In this document: in pieces, positions 50,066 through 61,699 of the stretch
Layout: each line of letters opens with the position of its first letter
Numbering within the stretch: position 1 is the stretch's first letter
Notes under the pieces: model-generated
What the model was told of the DNA's origin: nothing
Databases searched by the model: none
What the model saw: only the letters and a program-made list of their open reading frames with translations
Assembly (NCBI RefSeq): GCF_001625215.2
Contig: NC_030384.2
Coordinates: 42,380,390 to 42,444,389 of the forward strand
Direction of reading: 5' to 3'
Source: Daucus carota subsp. sativus
Taxonomy: Eukaryota; Streptophyta; Magnoliopsida; Apiales; Apiaceae
Length of the DNA: 64,000 nucleotides
Position numbers and translations under genes: made by a program

Positions 50066-53000
50066 TAATATTTTCCTGCACCCAGCTAGGGTCACAGTAG
50101 AGGCGTCCAATATTTGGCATCAAGGTTGTGAATGGATTATCAGAAATATCAGGTTCAGTGAGTGTGGTGGCTGCCACGGAGGTAGATTTGGAAGTCCGTG
50201 GCAAAGAAAAAGGTAGGAGGAGCACATCAATGATATCAACATTCTAAATGCCAATGTTTCTTAACAAGTACATGTATTTAAATCAAAATTTCCCAGTTAT
50301 ACAAGATTGATACTTATACTAACATGTATTAAATTCGGAATACAAACTCAAACTCACCATGATGATACCCAATTAGACATATATTCCGCTACTCCATCAC
50401 TATGTGACAAGTTTGCTCTAGATTTATTTAAGAAATAGAATTAATTTGTCTTCAAAAAATGCATAGGACTCGAGTCAAATCATGAGTCTAAAGTATATGA
50501 TTGGAAAAAGGAGAGACTAAGTATATACAAATGAGTTCTTCACCAGTGCAATTTCTTTTGACAACTCTTTAAATTTTCATTAAAATATTATAAAGCTAAT
50601 CAATCAATGAGCCTCAGGTGGGTTTAACTAGAACTAATTGTATGCTCCTTGAAGCTTGAACCACAACTATTGGCACATCTAATTTCTAAAGAGATCATTA
50701 ACCAATTATCATCACAGAACATGTCTTTCTATGGATTGGATTTACATATAAACAAGTACTAAGTCTCCAATTCGCACACACACTTGCACGTGCATGCATA
50801 CATATTTGTACATAAGCTTGGGTAAAGGTGCCTGAAAAATATATGTTGTCAGCAACTCTGCGTACATAAGCATACGAGTTGGGAAACAAGGAAAACATGA
50901 CGACATAGTGAGTCTAGTGACTTGCAAAAAACCCATCATCAGCTACTACTCTTAGTAATTAGTATCAACTGCAAACTAAAAACTAAATTCCTCCCCAGTC
51001 TGACCGAGAAGTATAATCTGCTATATAAATATAATGCCTTATAATTAGCATTGGTACATATAGATCTTTAGTGCATTTGGAAAATTAATATCATAATTCT
51101 TGGCGATCTTATTCTGAAACTATACTGGTTTATATCTTTTTTACCGCCCTCTTTCACTTGATTGCATATGTTGGAACCAGATCGCCATTTCTAAACAGTT
51201 AATATATATTAAACAAATCTAAATTACGAGGGATATATAAGATAATCGTGTTTTACTCCATCAATAGCGAAACATATCTATATTATAACCAAATTATCAG
51301 TAGGTATATCCAATGAGCACTATGCAATTATTACATTAGCATCCTATGAATTTTAACATATCTATAGATAAATTAATAAAGTACCAAAGAGACGCTGAGA
51401 GAGGCGATTTTACATAACATTGATATGTCATTAGTTCCGGGATTACAGATCAAGTAGAGCTTTTGACAGGATGATAACATATAAGTTCAAGCTCTTTACC
51501 TTATCGCTGTTATCGCATATCAAGTTGAAGCTATAGTCATCATTATCTTCTTACTATGATCCGGAATCTTCTAACAAGCTAACCTGCAACAGGCAAACAA
51601 AGTTTTAGATCAGAAGAATGTGTAAACAGATAGAAATCCAACAAATGCTGATAACATGAACTTTAAGAAATATATACACTCTCATATCAAAAAAATTCTA
51701 TATCCTAACCCCTCTGCATATTTTTGAGAGTGGTAGGGCATACAATAAAAAACATATTCTTATAAAATTCTTTAAATCAAGTAGTGTGTATCACCCATAT
51801 CACTTAAGAGCATAAATTTTGCTACCCCCGCCTAAAGAAACAAGAACTTCATAAACAAGACAGATTATAGAAATGTCCCTGTTAATTAGGACAGATATTC
51901 ACAAAATAGATCATAACTGGACTTCCTTTTTTTTTTGCAATATAGCATAGAAATTAAAAACTCCGATCAATTTGTCATATCACATCAATTTTATTATCCG
52001 GCAAAGATGTCGAAAGTTAAAGAAGGCACTAGGCAGCATTATATACTGAGGTATGTTACATCCGCCTTCAATATTATTAACCAGGTGAACTACTTCTTTA
52101 TGTCAATTGAATTGGAGTTTGGCTTTAAATTCTGAAAGACGACTTAACAAAGAAGAGCACTAAACTTTCTTTTAAGTTTAATAGTGATTTAAAATAAGTA
52201 GCATTGCTCAACATTATTTTATGTAAAGAAAGGTTGCTAAAGCTTGACATTGTAATTCATAAACCTGGGGTTATAGAGTACATAATGATGGGCCGAAGGA
52301 ACCATTGACTAAATGAGATGTACAAGGGACTATTGTATCAACATGTCACCCCATTTGAACTGTATTGAACTTTTTTGTGGAATTTCATTAATGTATAATA
52401 GCCGTCACCTACAAAAATTATGATATTCCCGCCATGACCACCCATTGGAAGGATAAGTGAAACACTAAAATTCATTCAAATGAAACTTGCACGAACTGTA
52501 CCATTGGCTCAGCACAAACTTTGATGATTGCCTAATCAAAGTACCAGTCAGATTCTCTTAACAAAGTAGGGCTTGGTGTATAAAGGTCTTTACCCCTGAA
52601 AAATCAGAATTTTAGTGTATTGAAACTCAAAAATTCTTGAAACAGCTCTCACACCAGATACTACTGTAGGTAGGACTTCAGTATCGTGGCACACCAGCAA
52701 CAAAAACAAAATAACGGAGTTATCAATAATATTTATTCCCAGACTAATTGATTATCAAGGTACAATAATTTATTGTTCTAAAAAAGGTTAAACACTAGCA
52801 AGGCCTGTCTTTGTGATGCATGTATCAAGTTCAGGAATCCCTGAAATATCATTAATGATGTGTGTATTAAGTTCACAAATCCATGAAATATCATCAAGGC
52901 AGAGAGTCTCGTCAATCTCCTTTTCATAAACTAAAATATATGCTGTTCCGTGGAACGTTCAGTACACGCAGTGTTGTGTGATATATAAAAACAAAAATAC

Positions 53001-53095
53001 TCCCAAACGGGAAACACAAAGCACTTATAATACATATAGGCATTTTGGTTGGAAAGATTAGTTGCGGTGAGAAGTGAACTGCAAATTGTATTACA
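50066..53095. other. Gene-poor AT-rich DNA
   Basis: About 3 kb with no supported gene. A plus-strand open stretch near 50130-50250 (VVNGLSEISGSVSVVAATEV) is unusually GC-rich for its surroundings but has no start, splice border or known domain. Other frames (50698-50939, 51935-52135, 52924-53112) match nothing recognisable. Confidence 0.35.
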
Positions 53096-53470
53096 ATCAT
53101 CAAAGTGCCCACTCATTGTACTCAAATGTCTCACTTGACTCACCGTTCTCAACGGGGACTCGTTTAAACCACTTAAATCACCATATATCCCAATACGTTA
53201 AATTTCTCAAAAATAATTACGGAAAAACTGACAAAATTAATACATTGGACTTGGAATCACTCTTTGTTTTTTATATTTTCTCCGTCAGATACTTATCCTA
53301 CAAGTAGTACATCAGTAGGTGACCTCCATTCTATGATATTTTATATTACTTTTTTCGAGAAATTTAATAGAATAATATGTATAATGACTTAAGTGGTTTA
53401 AATGAGCCCCAGTTGGGAACGGTAAGTCGAGTGAAACATTTGAGTCTAATGAGTGCCCACTTTGATATAA
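53096..53470. mobile_element. Long inverted-repeat element, family member B
   Basis: The left arm has ATCAAAGTGCCCACTCATTG, ACTCAAATGTCTCAC and GGGGACTCGTTTAAACCACT; the complemented right arm has ATCAAAGTGGGCACTCATTA, ACTCAAATGTTTCAC and GGGGCTCATTTAAACCACTT. Same family as 49560-50065. Boundaries within about 15 bp; superfamily undetermined. Confidence 0.65.
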
Positions 53471-54843
53471 ACCCCGTCATTTTTTAAAAGGATTATAATC
53501 CCTTCACCATAATCCTATGTAAAACAATCATGGGATTGAAACATTTAAAGGTTAATAGTCCAATCCCATATGTTATCCCTCAAAACAAACATATTATTAG
53601 AGTTGAAGGATTATAATCCAATATTACAATTAATCCTCGTAAACAAACATAAGATTGGATAATTTAAAGTATATTATAATCCTCAGGAATAATAATGACG
53701 TTTTATAATGCATAAATTCTAATATCGGGACTATGATCCCATGAAATCGGGATGCTATGATGTGAAAATTAGAATACTGCCTCATCTCTTTCATCTTTTA
53801 TCTTCCTACTAAAAATAGGATAGCTGGTATAGCATTCTAGCCTGTAGGCTAATATCTCCGAGCAGTTGAGCTCATTTTGGAAATCAAGTTTGCAAGTTTA
53901 TTAGGGGCAAAAAAAAACCTGATTACTAACAGAAACAAGCTTGATAGAGGAGTGTATTTTAGCATGTGTATCGTTCAACGTGCACTTGTAACGCAAGAGG
54001 AGAAAAGCAGTTTATATAGAATTACATAGCAGAGAGACATATAAAGTGAAGAAGAAAAGTTGATACCATGTTTTCTCAGAGATTGCGTGACTGCCGGACA
54101 GTTGAATTTGATTAGGGCAAAACACAAAGTGGACTAGGTTCACTTTCCCGGTGAGACATTAGACCGAACAGGTGATCTGCGCGGGCTACCTACTACTTTC
54201 ACTTCCCGTTACAATTTTATATTTTCTTACTGTTTTCTTCAGAATTTTCGGTTTATAAAATAATATATTTATGTATACAATAATTAACGACCGTTAACTA
54301 ATACTCTAGTGTTTTTAATACATATACTACTTAATGTTTTTAACAGATACTATAGCTTATTTGATAAAAAAAAAAAACAGATACTAGCTTATAGCTCGTG
54401 CAAGGCACGGGAGCTTTTTAATTATTTATAAGCTTTTTAATTATATTGTAAATGGTGTGAAAGAATTTAATTTATAAATAATAAATTAAAATTTTCAATC
54501 AAATAAAATTTGAAATTATGATTTGTTTGTAAGTCAGAACTATTGTATGAATATATAGGACATACTTTTCAGACTTGTTTCTGTAAATAAATAAAATGGT
54601 CACACATGTTATATCATCCGACAGTGGCGATGCAGTATAAAATACATCGTCATAGTCATTAATGGCTTCAAATAAATTATTGTAATCAAGTCATTCCTTT
54701 TCTCCTATGTATCATGCCAAGGTATTAAATTTTTTTATATCAAATTTTAGTATATATTGAGTAAAATATGTGACGTCAACTTCCATTAGATTATATTTAT
54801 AAATGTATTTTATATTAGAATTATCATAATATGATTTAAATAT
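53471..54843. other. Intergenic AT-rich DNA
   Basis: Bases 53490-53700 hold several GGATTATAATCC-type palindromic motifs, probably a decayed MITE. No gene seen. Confidence 0.3.
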
Positions 54844-55052
54844 GGCTTACTAATTTTAAAATATATTAGATAAAAATAATTTTGTGACGGTGCGATTTAT
54901 GTGATTCTACAATTAAAACTGTTAGGAAATATTAATTTTGGATTAAAATATCCGGCTTATTAATCTTAAAATATATTAGATAAAATTAATTTTATGACGG
55001 TGCGATTTATAGATTCTACAATTAAAACTGGTAGGAAATATTTATTTTGGAT
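54844..55052 (+). repeat. Imperfect tandem duplication, 110-bp period
   Basis: Bases 54844-54942 and 54954-55052 share TTAAAATATATTAGATAAAA, TGACGGTGCGATTTAT, GATTCTACAATTAAAACTG and TAGGAAATAT with a handful of differences. Not coding. The TGACGGTGCGATTTAT box is the most conserved part. Confidence 0.8.
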
Positions 55053-56182
55053 TTAAAAAAATCATACACATGTGAAAAACAGAATTTGTTTTGGATTTAA
55101 AAAAGGAATTATAAATATGCAAGTAGATATCAGTTGCTTTATAGAATTAGAAGTTAATTTTGTTCTAATCCAACGGTTCTTATTTGTTCAATATACAATA
55201 CAACGGATGATAAGCCTTTGGACCATGTGACCATGCGACCAAATTATCTCTCTTACGCTTAATATATATAAGTATATAATATGTTGACTGTATACTGAAC
55301 TAATACTTTTAGTAAATATTTTTCTAGGAAGAAATTTGAATATATATAATATTTATTAAAAAAATTAAATAATTTTTTTTTAAAGATGGTATCAACTATA
55401 CAGATCTAGAATCTAAAAACTGGCGATCATAAAAGCAAAGAGTTTCGACGTATAACTGATGAGATTTTATATCGATTTAATTCTAATATAAAAAATGAGA
55501 TACAAAATAAGCAAAATGAGTAATTATTTTGCAAGAAATGGACAATAATCCGTCCGTTGGAATAAGGGTGTGACAAAGAAATAATAACAATACTAGCTGA
55601 GGAGCTCGAGCAAAAGAGTGTTGTTGAGTTAAAGATGTTGCACGCGAGTCACCAGTAATACAAATTTAGTGAGTCATATAAATACATATAGTGATTAAAT
55701 ATTAAAAATGCTTTCACATATATTCTCTCTTAAATTAATAAACGGGTGACAGCGCAAATCGCACCATTTTTCCCTTTTCTAGGGTGTATGGTTATTAGGA
55801 CCATTCTCTGATGAGAAATATTTGTAACTAAATACTGCGAGGCCTAATAAAAAAATAAAAAAATAAAAAATAAATAAATAGTGTCAGACCGAACATGCAT
55901 CATATATAAAACACTCTTTTCGAAGAGTATTATCCAGCGGATCATGATTGTCTGGTATTCAGATAGCAAAAAAGATATCTCATCTCGATATAAAAAAAAG
56001 GAATGGATAAATAAGCTCCAAACTTTACTATTTAAGCTTCATTTCAATTTTTTTATTTACCCAAATAGCATAATCACCTATAACATGGATGAAACATGTG
56101 TAGAAAGCATGGCTAAATGTGATATAAAATATGGAATTAGAGCTTAAATAGTAAAATGTGGAGCTTATTATTATTTTGCCAA
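55053..56182. other. Intergenic DNA left of the copia insertion
   Basis: No gene supported. Because the retrotransposon is inserted at 56183-61981, this stretch was probably the distal promoter side of the XBCP3 gene before the insertion. Confidence 0.4.
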
Positions 56183-56464
56183 TGTTATAAAACTTTATAA
56201 AAGAAAAGAAGAAGTTTATAAAAGAAAAGAAGAAGAGGTAATATTCTGACAGAGTATTAAGCGCACAATTCTTATTCAGATAGTTATCTATAACTCATCT
56301 GTACAAGGCTATTTATAGTAAAAATCAGATACATCAGTAGTATGAACATAAGCTGTTAACCGTGTGTTGAGAGGATAAAATGGTAGGCTATTCAATTACA
56401 TGGTATTGGTAAATGAGTTGACAGCTCCTTCTTTGACAATCACACGCGTAGTTCATTTATAACA
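56183..56464 (-). repeat. Copia 3' LTR (left copy)
   Basis: 282 bp, TGTTATAAAACTTTATAAAA to TTCATTTATAACA. It contains a 21-bp unit (TTTATAAAAGAAAAGAAGAAG family) repeated twice in tandem at 56194-56235, and TATAAATA on the minus strand at 56310-56317. Identical to the right LTR by eye. Confidence 0.95.
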
Positions 56465-56475
56465 CTCCCCCTTGA
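56465..56475 (-). other. Polypurine tract of the copia element
   Basis: The minus strand reads AAGGGGGAGTG directly before the 3' LTR, the usual primer site for second-strand synthesis. Confidence 0.8.
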
Positions 56476-56599
56476 TTGTCAATGTGGGTTATTATTACAA
56501 GGATTGACTGCCTCGTTAAAACCTTGCAAGGAAAAACCCAATGGGATAAAAAACCTTGACGAAGGAAAAAGAGTACAGCCTCCCCCTGAATAAAATGTC

Positions 56600-59500
56600 T
56601 CACATGTTGATATCTTGATGTAGCAAACCTTTTAATCTCCGCATACCCATATTATTTCGCAGCTTCTCAAATGTTGATGTAGGTAGTGACTTCGTAAGTA
56701 TATCCGCCAAATTATCGCATGAGCGAACTTGTTGTACATCAATATCACCATTTTCTTGAAGTTCATGAGTATAGAAGAATTTTGGCAATATGTGTTTTGT
56801 TCGATCTCCTTTAATATATCCTTCCTTTAGTTGTTTAATGCAGGCTGAGTTGTCTTCAAATAATACTGTGGGGCTATTTGAGATTCCTGATAATCCGCAT
56901 GATTCTCGAATATGTTGAATGACAGACCTTAGCCAAATACATTCTCTACTTGCTTCATGAATTGCTAATAACTCTGCGTGGTTTGATGAAGTTGCAGCCA
57001 TAGTTTGTTTTGTAGATTTCCAAGAAATAGCAGTACCACAATATGTAAACAAATATCCAGTCTGTGATCGTCCAAAGTGAGGATCTGACATGTATCCAGC
57101 ATCTGCATATCCAGTTAGTTGTGATCTTGAACTGCTTGGAAAGAATAACCCAAGATCAATTGTTCCCCGAAGATATCTGAATATATGTTTGATTCCATCC
57201 CAATGCCTTTTAGTAGGGTCAGAACTAAATCTCGCCAACAGGTTCACTGCAAATGCAATATCAGGTCGTGTGTTGTTTGCGAGGTACATGAGAGCGCCAA
57301 TTGCACTGAGATATGGAGTCTCAGGTCCAAGAGCCTCTTCATCTTTCTTTCTAGGACGGAAAGGATCCTTTTCAACCTCAAGTGATCGAACAACCATTGG
57401 TGTGGTTAGTGGATGAGCTTTGTCCATGTAGAATCGATCAAGAATCTTTTCAGTGTAGTTCGATTGATGAACAAATATTCCTGAAGATAAGTGCTCCACC
57501 TGTATACCTAAACAAAATCTTGTCTTTCCAAGATCTTTCATTTCAAACTCATTTTTCAAATAGTTAGCAGCATTAGTAATATCTTCAGTATTACCGATAA
57601 TATTCAAATCATCCACATATACAGCAATAATAACAAAACCAGCTGATGATCGTTTAATGAAAATGCAAGGACACACTTGATTATTAACATATCCATCATT
57701 CAATAAGTATTCACTAAGCCTGTTGTACCACATACGACCAGATTGTTTCAAACCATACAATGATCGTTGCAATTTAACAGAATATAAATGTCGAGGCTTA
57801 GTGTCCTCTATATTTAATCCTTCAGGGATTTTCATATAAATATCACTATCAAGTGATCCATATAGGTATGCTGTCACGACGTCCATCAAACGTGTTTCTA
57901 GTTTTTCCATACAAGCCATACCCATTAGAAAACGAAAGGTAACTCCATCCATCACAGGAGAGTATGTTTCCTGGTAATCGAAACCAGGTCTTTGAGAGAA
58001 TCCCTGGGCTACAAGCCGGGCTTTATACCTCACAATTTCATTTCTCTCATTTCGTTTTCGTACAAATACCCATCTATTCCCAACAGGGACTACCCCAGTT
58101 GGAGTTTGGACTGCGGGTCCAAATACATTTCTTTTGCGCAATGATTGCAATTCTTCTTGAATTGCAATTTTCCATTTTGGCCAATCATCTCTTTGTCGAC
58201 ATTCTTCCACACTTTGTGGTTCAGGATCAGAGTTCATAATGATATCAAATGCCACAGAAAAAGCATACACATCATCAATTTCAATACTCTCACGATCCAA
58301 TAACTTCCCGTTATGTACATAACTCATTGAGATCTCATAATTCTTAGGTACCTTTGCTTCTATGGAAGCATTTTCCACTTCTGGGGCATGTGCCACTTTT
58401 GTGGCAATTTCCTCTTCAGGAGGTTTTGTTACAGCCACTTCAGGGGCTTGAACCTCTTCAGGAGGCAATACCACTTCTGGGGTATTTTCTGAAACTTTTG
58501 CCACTTCTGGGGCAATTCCAATCAATTTCCGTTTTCGTGGTACAATATCTTTTGCACCAATAGGTCTACCACGCTTTTGGCGTGGCTTTGAATCACCAAT
58601 CAATTCCTCTGAAATTGATTTATTGCCAGGGATTTCAATCCTGGCCGGAGCATTTACAGCAGGTATATATGACTTCACAATATTTCTAGAATCATTAAAA
58701 GCATCTGGCATTTGATTGGCAATATTTTGCATATGAATAATTCTTTGAACCTCAGATTCACATTGTTTAGTACGTGGATCAATAGCATTTAATCCTGAGG
58801 CATTCCATGATATTTCTGAATTTAATTTATGCAAAATTTTATCTCCCCCTAATGTAGGAAACATGGATTCATCAAAATGACAATCAGCATACCGAGCAGT
58901 AAATACATCACCAGTTAATGGTTCCAGATACCTTATAATAGACGGAGAATCAAAACCAACATATATACCAATTCTTCTTTGAGATCCCATTTTAGTTCTT
59001 TGAGGAGGTGATATAGGAACATACACAGCACAACCAAAAACTTTTAAATGAGAGATATTAGGCACTTGACCAAGAACTAATTCTTGAGGGGATTGTTTGT
59101 GGTAAGCAGAAGGCCTTATTCTAATTATATTTGAAGCATGAAGTATTGCATGACCCCAAACAGATATAGGTAACTTTGCTCTTAGGAGTAAGGGACGGGC
59201 AATAAGTTGAAGTCTTTTAATTAAGGATTCTGCTAAACCATTTTGTGTATGTACGTGAGCTACCGGGTGTTCGACTGATATTCCTACTGACATGCAATAA
59301 TCATTAAAAGTTGCAGATGTAAATTCAGCAGCATTATCTAGTCGGATTGATTTAATGGGATGATCAGGAAATTGAGCTCGTAGTTTAATGATTTGGGCAA
59401 GTAATTTGGCAAAGGCCGTGTTTCGGGTTGTAAGTAGGCATACATGGGACCATCTAGTTGACGCATCAATTAAAACCATAAAGTACCTAAATGGGCCAGA

Positions 59501-60181
59501 AGATGGATGAATAGGGCCACAAATGTCACCTTGAATTCTTTCTAAGAATTTCGGGGACTCGGTTTGAAGCTTAACTGGAGATGGTCGGACAATCAGTTTT
59601 CCTAAGGAACATGCTGAACAATGAAGTTCATCTTGGGGTATTATCTTTTGTGTTTTAAGCGGATGTCCTACAGAATTTTCAACGATACGACGCATCATAG
59701 ATACTCCTGGATGACCGAGTCTTTCGTGCCAAAGGGAAAGTAGTTTTGGGTCTATGACTTTGGGGATGTTGACACTATGAGATTCAATAACTCGTATATT
59801 CGTGATATATAATCCCGAAGAAACCGAGTGAAATTTTTCTAGGACCTTTTTATTGTCAACGGTGTTTGAGGTGATGAGAAGGTATTCTTTTTCATTCTCA
59901 TTAGTCGTTTCGACGTGAAACCCATTAAGACGAATATCTTTAAAACTCAGTAGGTTTCTAGTTGACTTGCTAGAGTATAGAGCCTCTTGTATGTGTATGT
60001 GTGTCTTATTTGGTAGAATAAAACTGGCTTTCCCAAAACCTTCTATTATATTTGATGTACCCGATACCGTCCAGACATGTGAGTTGGTTTTAGTCAACTG
60101 TGAGAAGTATTTCTGACTCTGTAAAATAGTGTGTGTGGTTGCGCAGTCAACAATGCATATATCTTCCATCTCTATACACAT
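56600..60181 (-). CDS. Copia Pol polyprotein (protease, integrase, reverse transcriptase, RNase H)
   Basis: Open from the first ATG at 60181 (MCIEMEDICIV) to the stop at 56600, 1193 residues. The order is copia-type: aspartic protease (IVDCATTHTIL, with Asp-Cys-Ala where many families have Asp-Ser-Gly/Ala), GAG_pre-integrase zinc region (LWHERLGHP ... CSACSLGK), integrase core (GDICGPI, IRLDNAAEF, NGLAESLIK), reverse transcriptase (YSPVMDGVTFRFL, YVDDLNIIG) and RNase H (TGYADAGYMSD, FEDNSACIKQL). The polyprotein is cleaved by its own protease and makes and inserts new DNA copies. It lies 140 bp downstream of the gag stop in a different frame (+1 relative to gag), so expression needs splicing, recoding or internal initiation. 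No stop interrupts it. Confidence 0.95.
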   Translation of the reverse strand: MCIEMEDICIVDCATTHTILQSQKYFSQLTKTNSHVWTVSGTSNIIEGFGKASFILPNKTHIHIQEALYSSKSTRNLLSFKDIRLNGFHVETTNENEKEYLLITSNTVDNKKVLEKFHSVSSGLYITNIRVIESHSVNIPKVIDPKLLSLWHERLGHPGVSMMRRIVENSVGHPLKTQKIIPQDELHCSACSLGKLIVRPSPVKLQTESPKFLERIQGDICGPIHPSSGPFRYFMVLIDASTRWSHVCLLTTRNTAFAKLLAQIIKLRAQFPDHPIKSIRLDNAAEFTSATFNDYCMSVGISVEHPVAHVHTQNGLAESLIKRLQLIARPLLLRAKLPISVWGHAILHASNIIRIRPSAYHKQSPQELVLGQVPNISHLKVFGCAVYVPISPPQRTKMGSQRRIGIYVGFDSPSIIRYLEPLTGDVFTARYADCHFDESMFPTLGGDKILHKLNSEISWNASGLNAIDPRTKQCESEVQRIIHMQNIANQMPDAFNDSRNIVKSYIPAVNAPARIEIPGNKSISEELIGDSKPRQKRGRPIGAKDIVPRKRKLIGIAPEVAKVSENTPEVVLPPEEVQAPEVAVTKPPEEEIATKVAHAPEVENASIEAKVPKNYEISMSYVHNGKLLDRESIEIDDVYAFSVAFDIIMNSDPEPQSVEECRQRDDWPKWKIAIQEELQSLRKRNVFGPAVQTPTGVVPVGNRWVFVRKRNERNEIVRYKARLVAQGFSQRPGFDYQETYSPVMDGVTFRFLMGMACMEKLETRLMDVVTAYLYGSLDSDIYMKIPEGLNIEDTKPRHLYSVKLQRSLYGLKQSGRMWYNRLSEYLLNDGYVNNQVCPCIFIKRSSAGFVIIAVYVDDLNIIGNTEDITNAANYLKNEFEMKDLGKTRFCLGIQVEHLSSGIFVHQSNYTEKILDRFYMDKAHPLTTPMVVRSLEVEKDPFRPRKKDEEALGPETPYLSAIGALMYLANNTRPDIAFAVNLLARFSSDPTKRHWDGIKHIFRYLRGTIDLGLFFPSSSRSQLTGYADAGYMSDPHFGRSQTGYLFTYCGTAISWKSTKQTMAATSSNHAELLAIHEASRECIWLRSVIQHIRESCGLSGISNSPTVLFEDNSACIKQLKEGYIKGDRTKHILPKFFYTHELQENGDIDVQQVRSCDNLADILTKSLPTSTFEKLRNNMGMRRLKGLLHQDINM

Positions 60182-60320
60182 ATATAAACGAAAAACATCT
60201 TTATTAAAAACACACCGAGTACATAGAACAACAACATGAAACAATTACATAAAACGAGTACATAATGAAAACACATAAAACGCAACGGAAATAAGTAAAG
60301 TAAGACAATACATATGAAGC

Positions 60321-61337
60321 CTAGTCATCTAAACCATAATAAAGATTAGCACCAGTGTCTATTTCATTTGAGGCCTTATTGACTGGTTCATTAACTTGAT
60401 TATAACTAGCAAAGTTTGTTTCCACTCTCTTTCCAGTATTCCTTTTGAATGATTCGTAGAGATCAACAAGATGTTTTGGTGTGCGACAAGTACGTTGCCA
60501 GTGTCCCTCAGTTCCACACCTATGACATATATCTCGTTTTTCTCCTTCTTGGGGTGCCTTTCTTTTGTTTGACACTTCACGTTGGCACTTGTTGTAACCA
60601 TCACGTTGCCACTTCAGGTGGCCAGAATGATATTGATTGCGAAACCGACCACGGAAATTTCCACGTCCACGGTTTCGTCCATAACCTCGTCCTCCTCTAT
60701 GCCCTTTCCCACGTTCATTCTTCTGGAATGACGTGTTATGTACTTCAGGTAACTGGGCAGAGCCTGTGGGACGTATCTGATGGTTTTTCAATAACAACTC
60801 ATTATTCTTTTCAGCCACAAGAAGGAGAGATATCAGCTCGCCATATTTCTGAAAATTCCGCTCCCTATATTGTTGAGCCAGGATCATAGTGTTGGGGTGA
60901 AAGGTTGAGAGGGTCTTTTCAATCATTTCAGCATCAGTAATATTTTCACCACATAAAATTAATTTTGAGCTTATCTTGAAAAGAGCAGAATTATATTCAG
61001 CTACAGATTTGAAATCCTGTAGCCTCAAATTAATCCAGTCATATCGGGCAGATGGCAAGTGAACAAGTTTCTGGTGATCAAATCTATCCTTGAGATTATT
61101 CCAAAGAGTGAGTGGATTTTTGATAGTGAGGTATTCAGATTTTAGGTCTTCATGGATGTGATGCCTAAGAAAGATAATTGCTTTTGCATTTTGTTCAACA
61201 GTTGGGATTTTTTCTGGGTCAATAGTATCTTTTAGGCCATTAGCACTAAGGTGTAATTCCGCATCAAGGACCCATGACAGATAATTATTTCCAGAAACAT
61301 CCAAGGCAACGAACTCTAATTTTGCAAGATTCGCCAT
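60321..61337 (-). CDS. Copia Gag capsid/nucleocapsid protein
   Basis: 338 residues from the ATG at 61337 (MANLAKLEFVALD) to the stop at 60321. The open frame extends upstream to a GTG, but the ATG matches the usual copia Gag start. The N-terminal two thirds is the UBN2/retrotran_gag fold (SGNNYLSWVLDAELHL, LWNNLKDRFDHQ, EYNSALFKISSKL). It is followed by an Arg/Gly-rich region and one CCHC zinc knuckle at about residues 277-291 (CHRCGTEGHWQRTC), which binds the RNA genome. Gag forms the virus-like particle in the cytoplasm. Frame intact. Confidence 0.94.
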   Translation of the reverse strand: MANLAKLEFVALDVSGNNYLSWVLDAELHLSANGLKDTIDPEKIPTVEQNAKAIIFLRHHIHEDLKSEYLTIKNPLTLWNNLKDRFDHQKLVHLPSARYDWINLRLQDFKSVAEYNSALFKISSKLILCGENITDAEMIEKTLSTFHPNTMILAQQYRERNFQKYGELISLLLVAEKNNELLLKNHQIRPTGSAQLPEVHNTSFQKNERGKGHRGGRGYGRNRGRGNFRGRFRNQYHSGHLKWQRDGYNKCQREVSNKRKAPQEGEKRDICHRCGTEGHWQRTCRTPKHLVDLYESFKRNTGKRVETNFASYNQVNEPVNKASNEIDTGANLYYGLDD

Positions 61338-61552
61338 TCTGAATTTAAAATACGACACAATAATATAACATGTTGGTAAATAAATTAATTAATCATGTGT
61401 CACATAATAAATTTATAATATAAAACGATAAATATTATAATCATGCAACATGAATCTTTAATTTAAACAACAATATAGGCAAAATTAAAAACTATAATAA
61501 TGACAAGGGTGTTTATAAAATAAAATAAATAAGTTAGAGCGTACCTTCTTCG

Positions 61553-61675
61553 TTGAAATAAAACCCCGATAAAATCTTGTACTCCTTTATCGAAATAAAC
61601 CCGCACAAAATCTTGTACTCCTTTATCGAAATAAACCCGGATAAAATTTTGTACTCCTATATCGAAATGAAACTC
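61553..61675 (-). repeat. 36-bp tandem repeats in the copia leader
   Basis: Three full units and a partial one, each containing TCTTGTACTCCTTTATCG and AAATAAACCCG, with a few differences. They lie between the primer-binding site and gag, where packaging or dimerisation signals are expected. That function is inference. Confidence 0.85.
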
Positions 61676-61699
61676 GGGCAGAGACTCGTGCTGATAACG

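Noticed and set aside
57090-58563. Several plus-strand frames inside the copia pol
   Set aside because: Antisense shadows of the pol reading frame, with no domain of their own.
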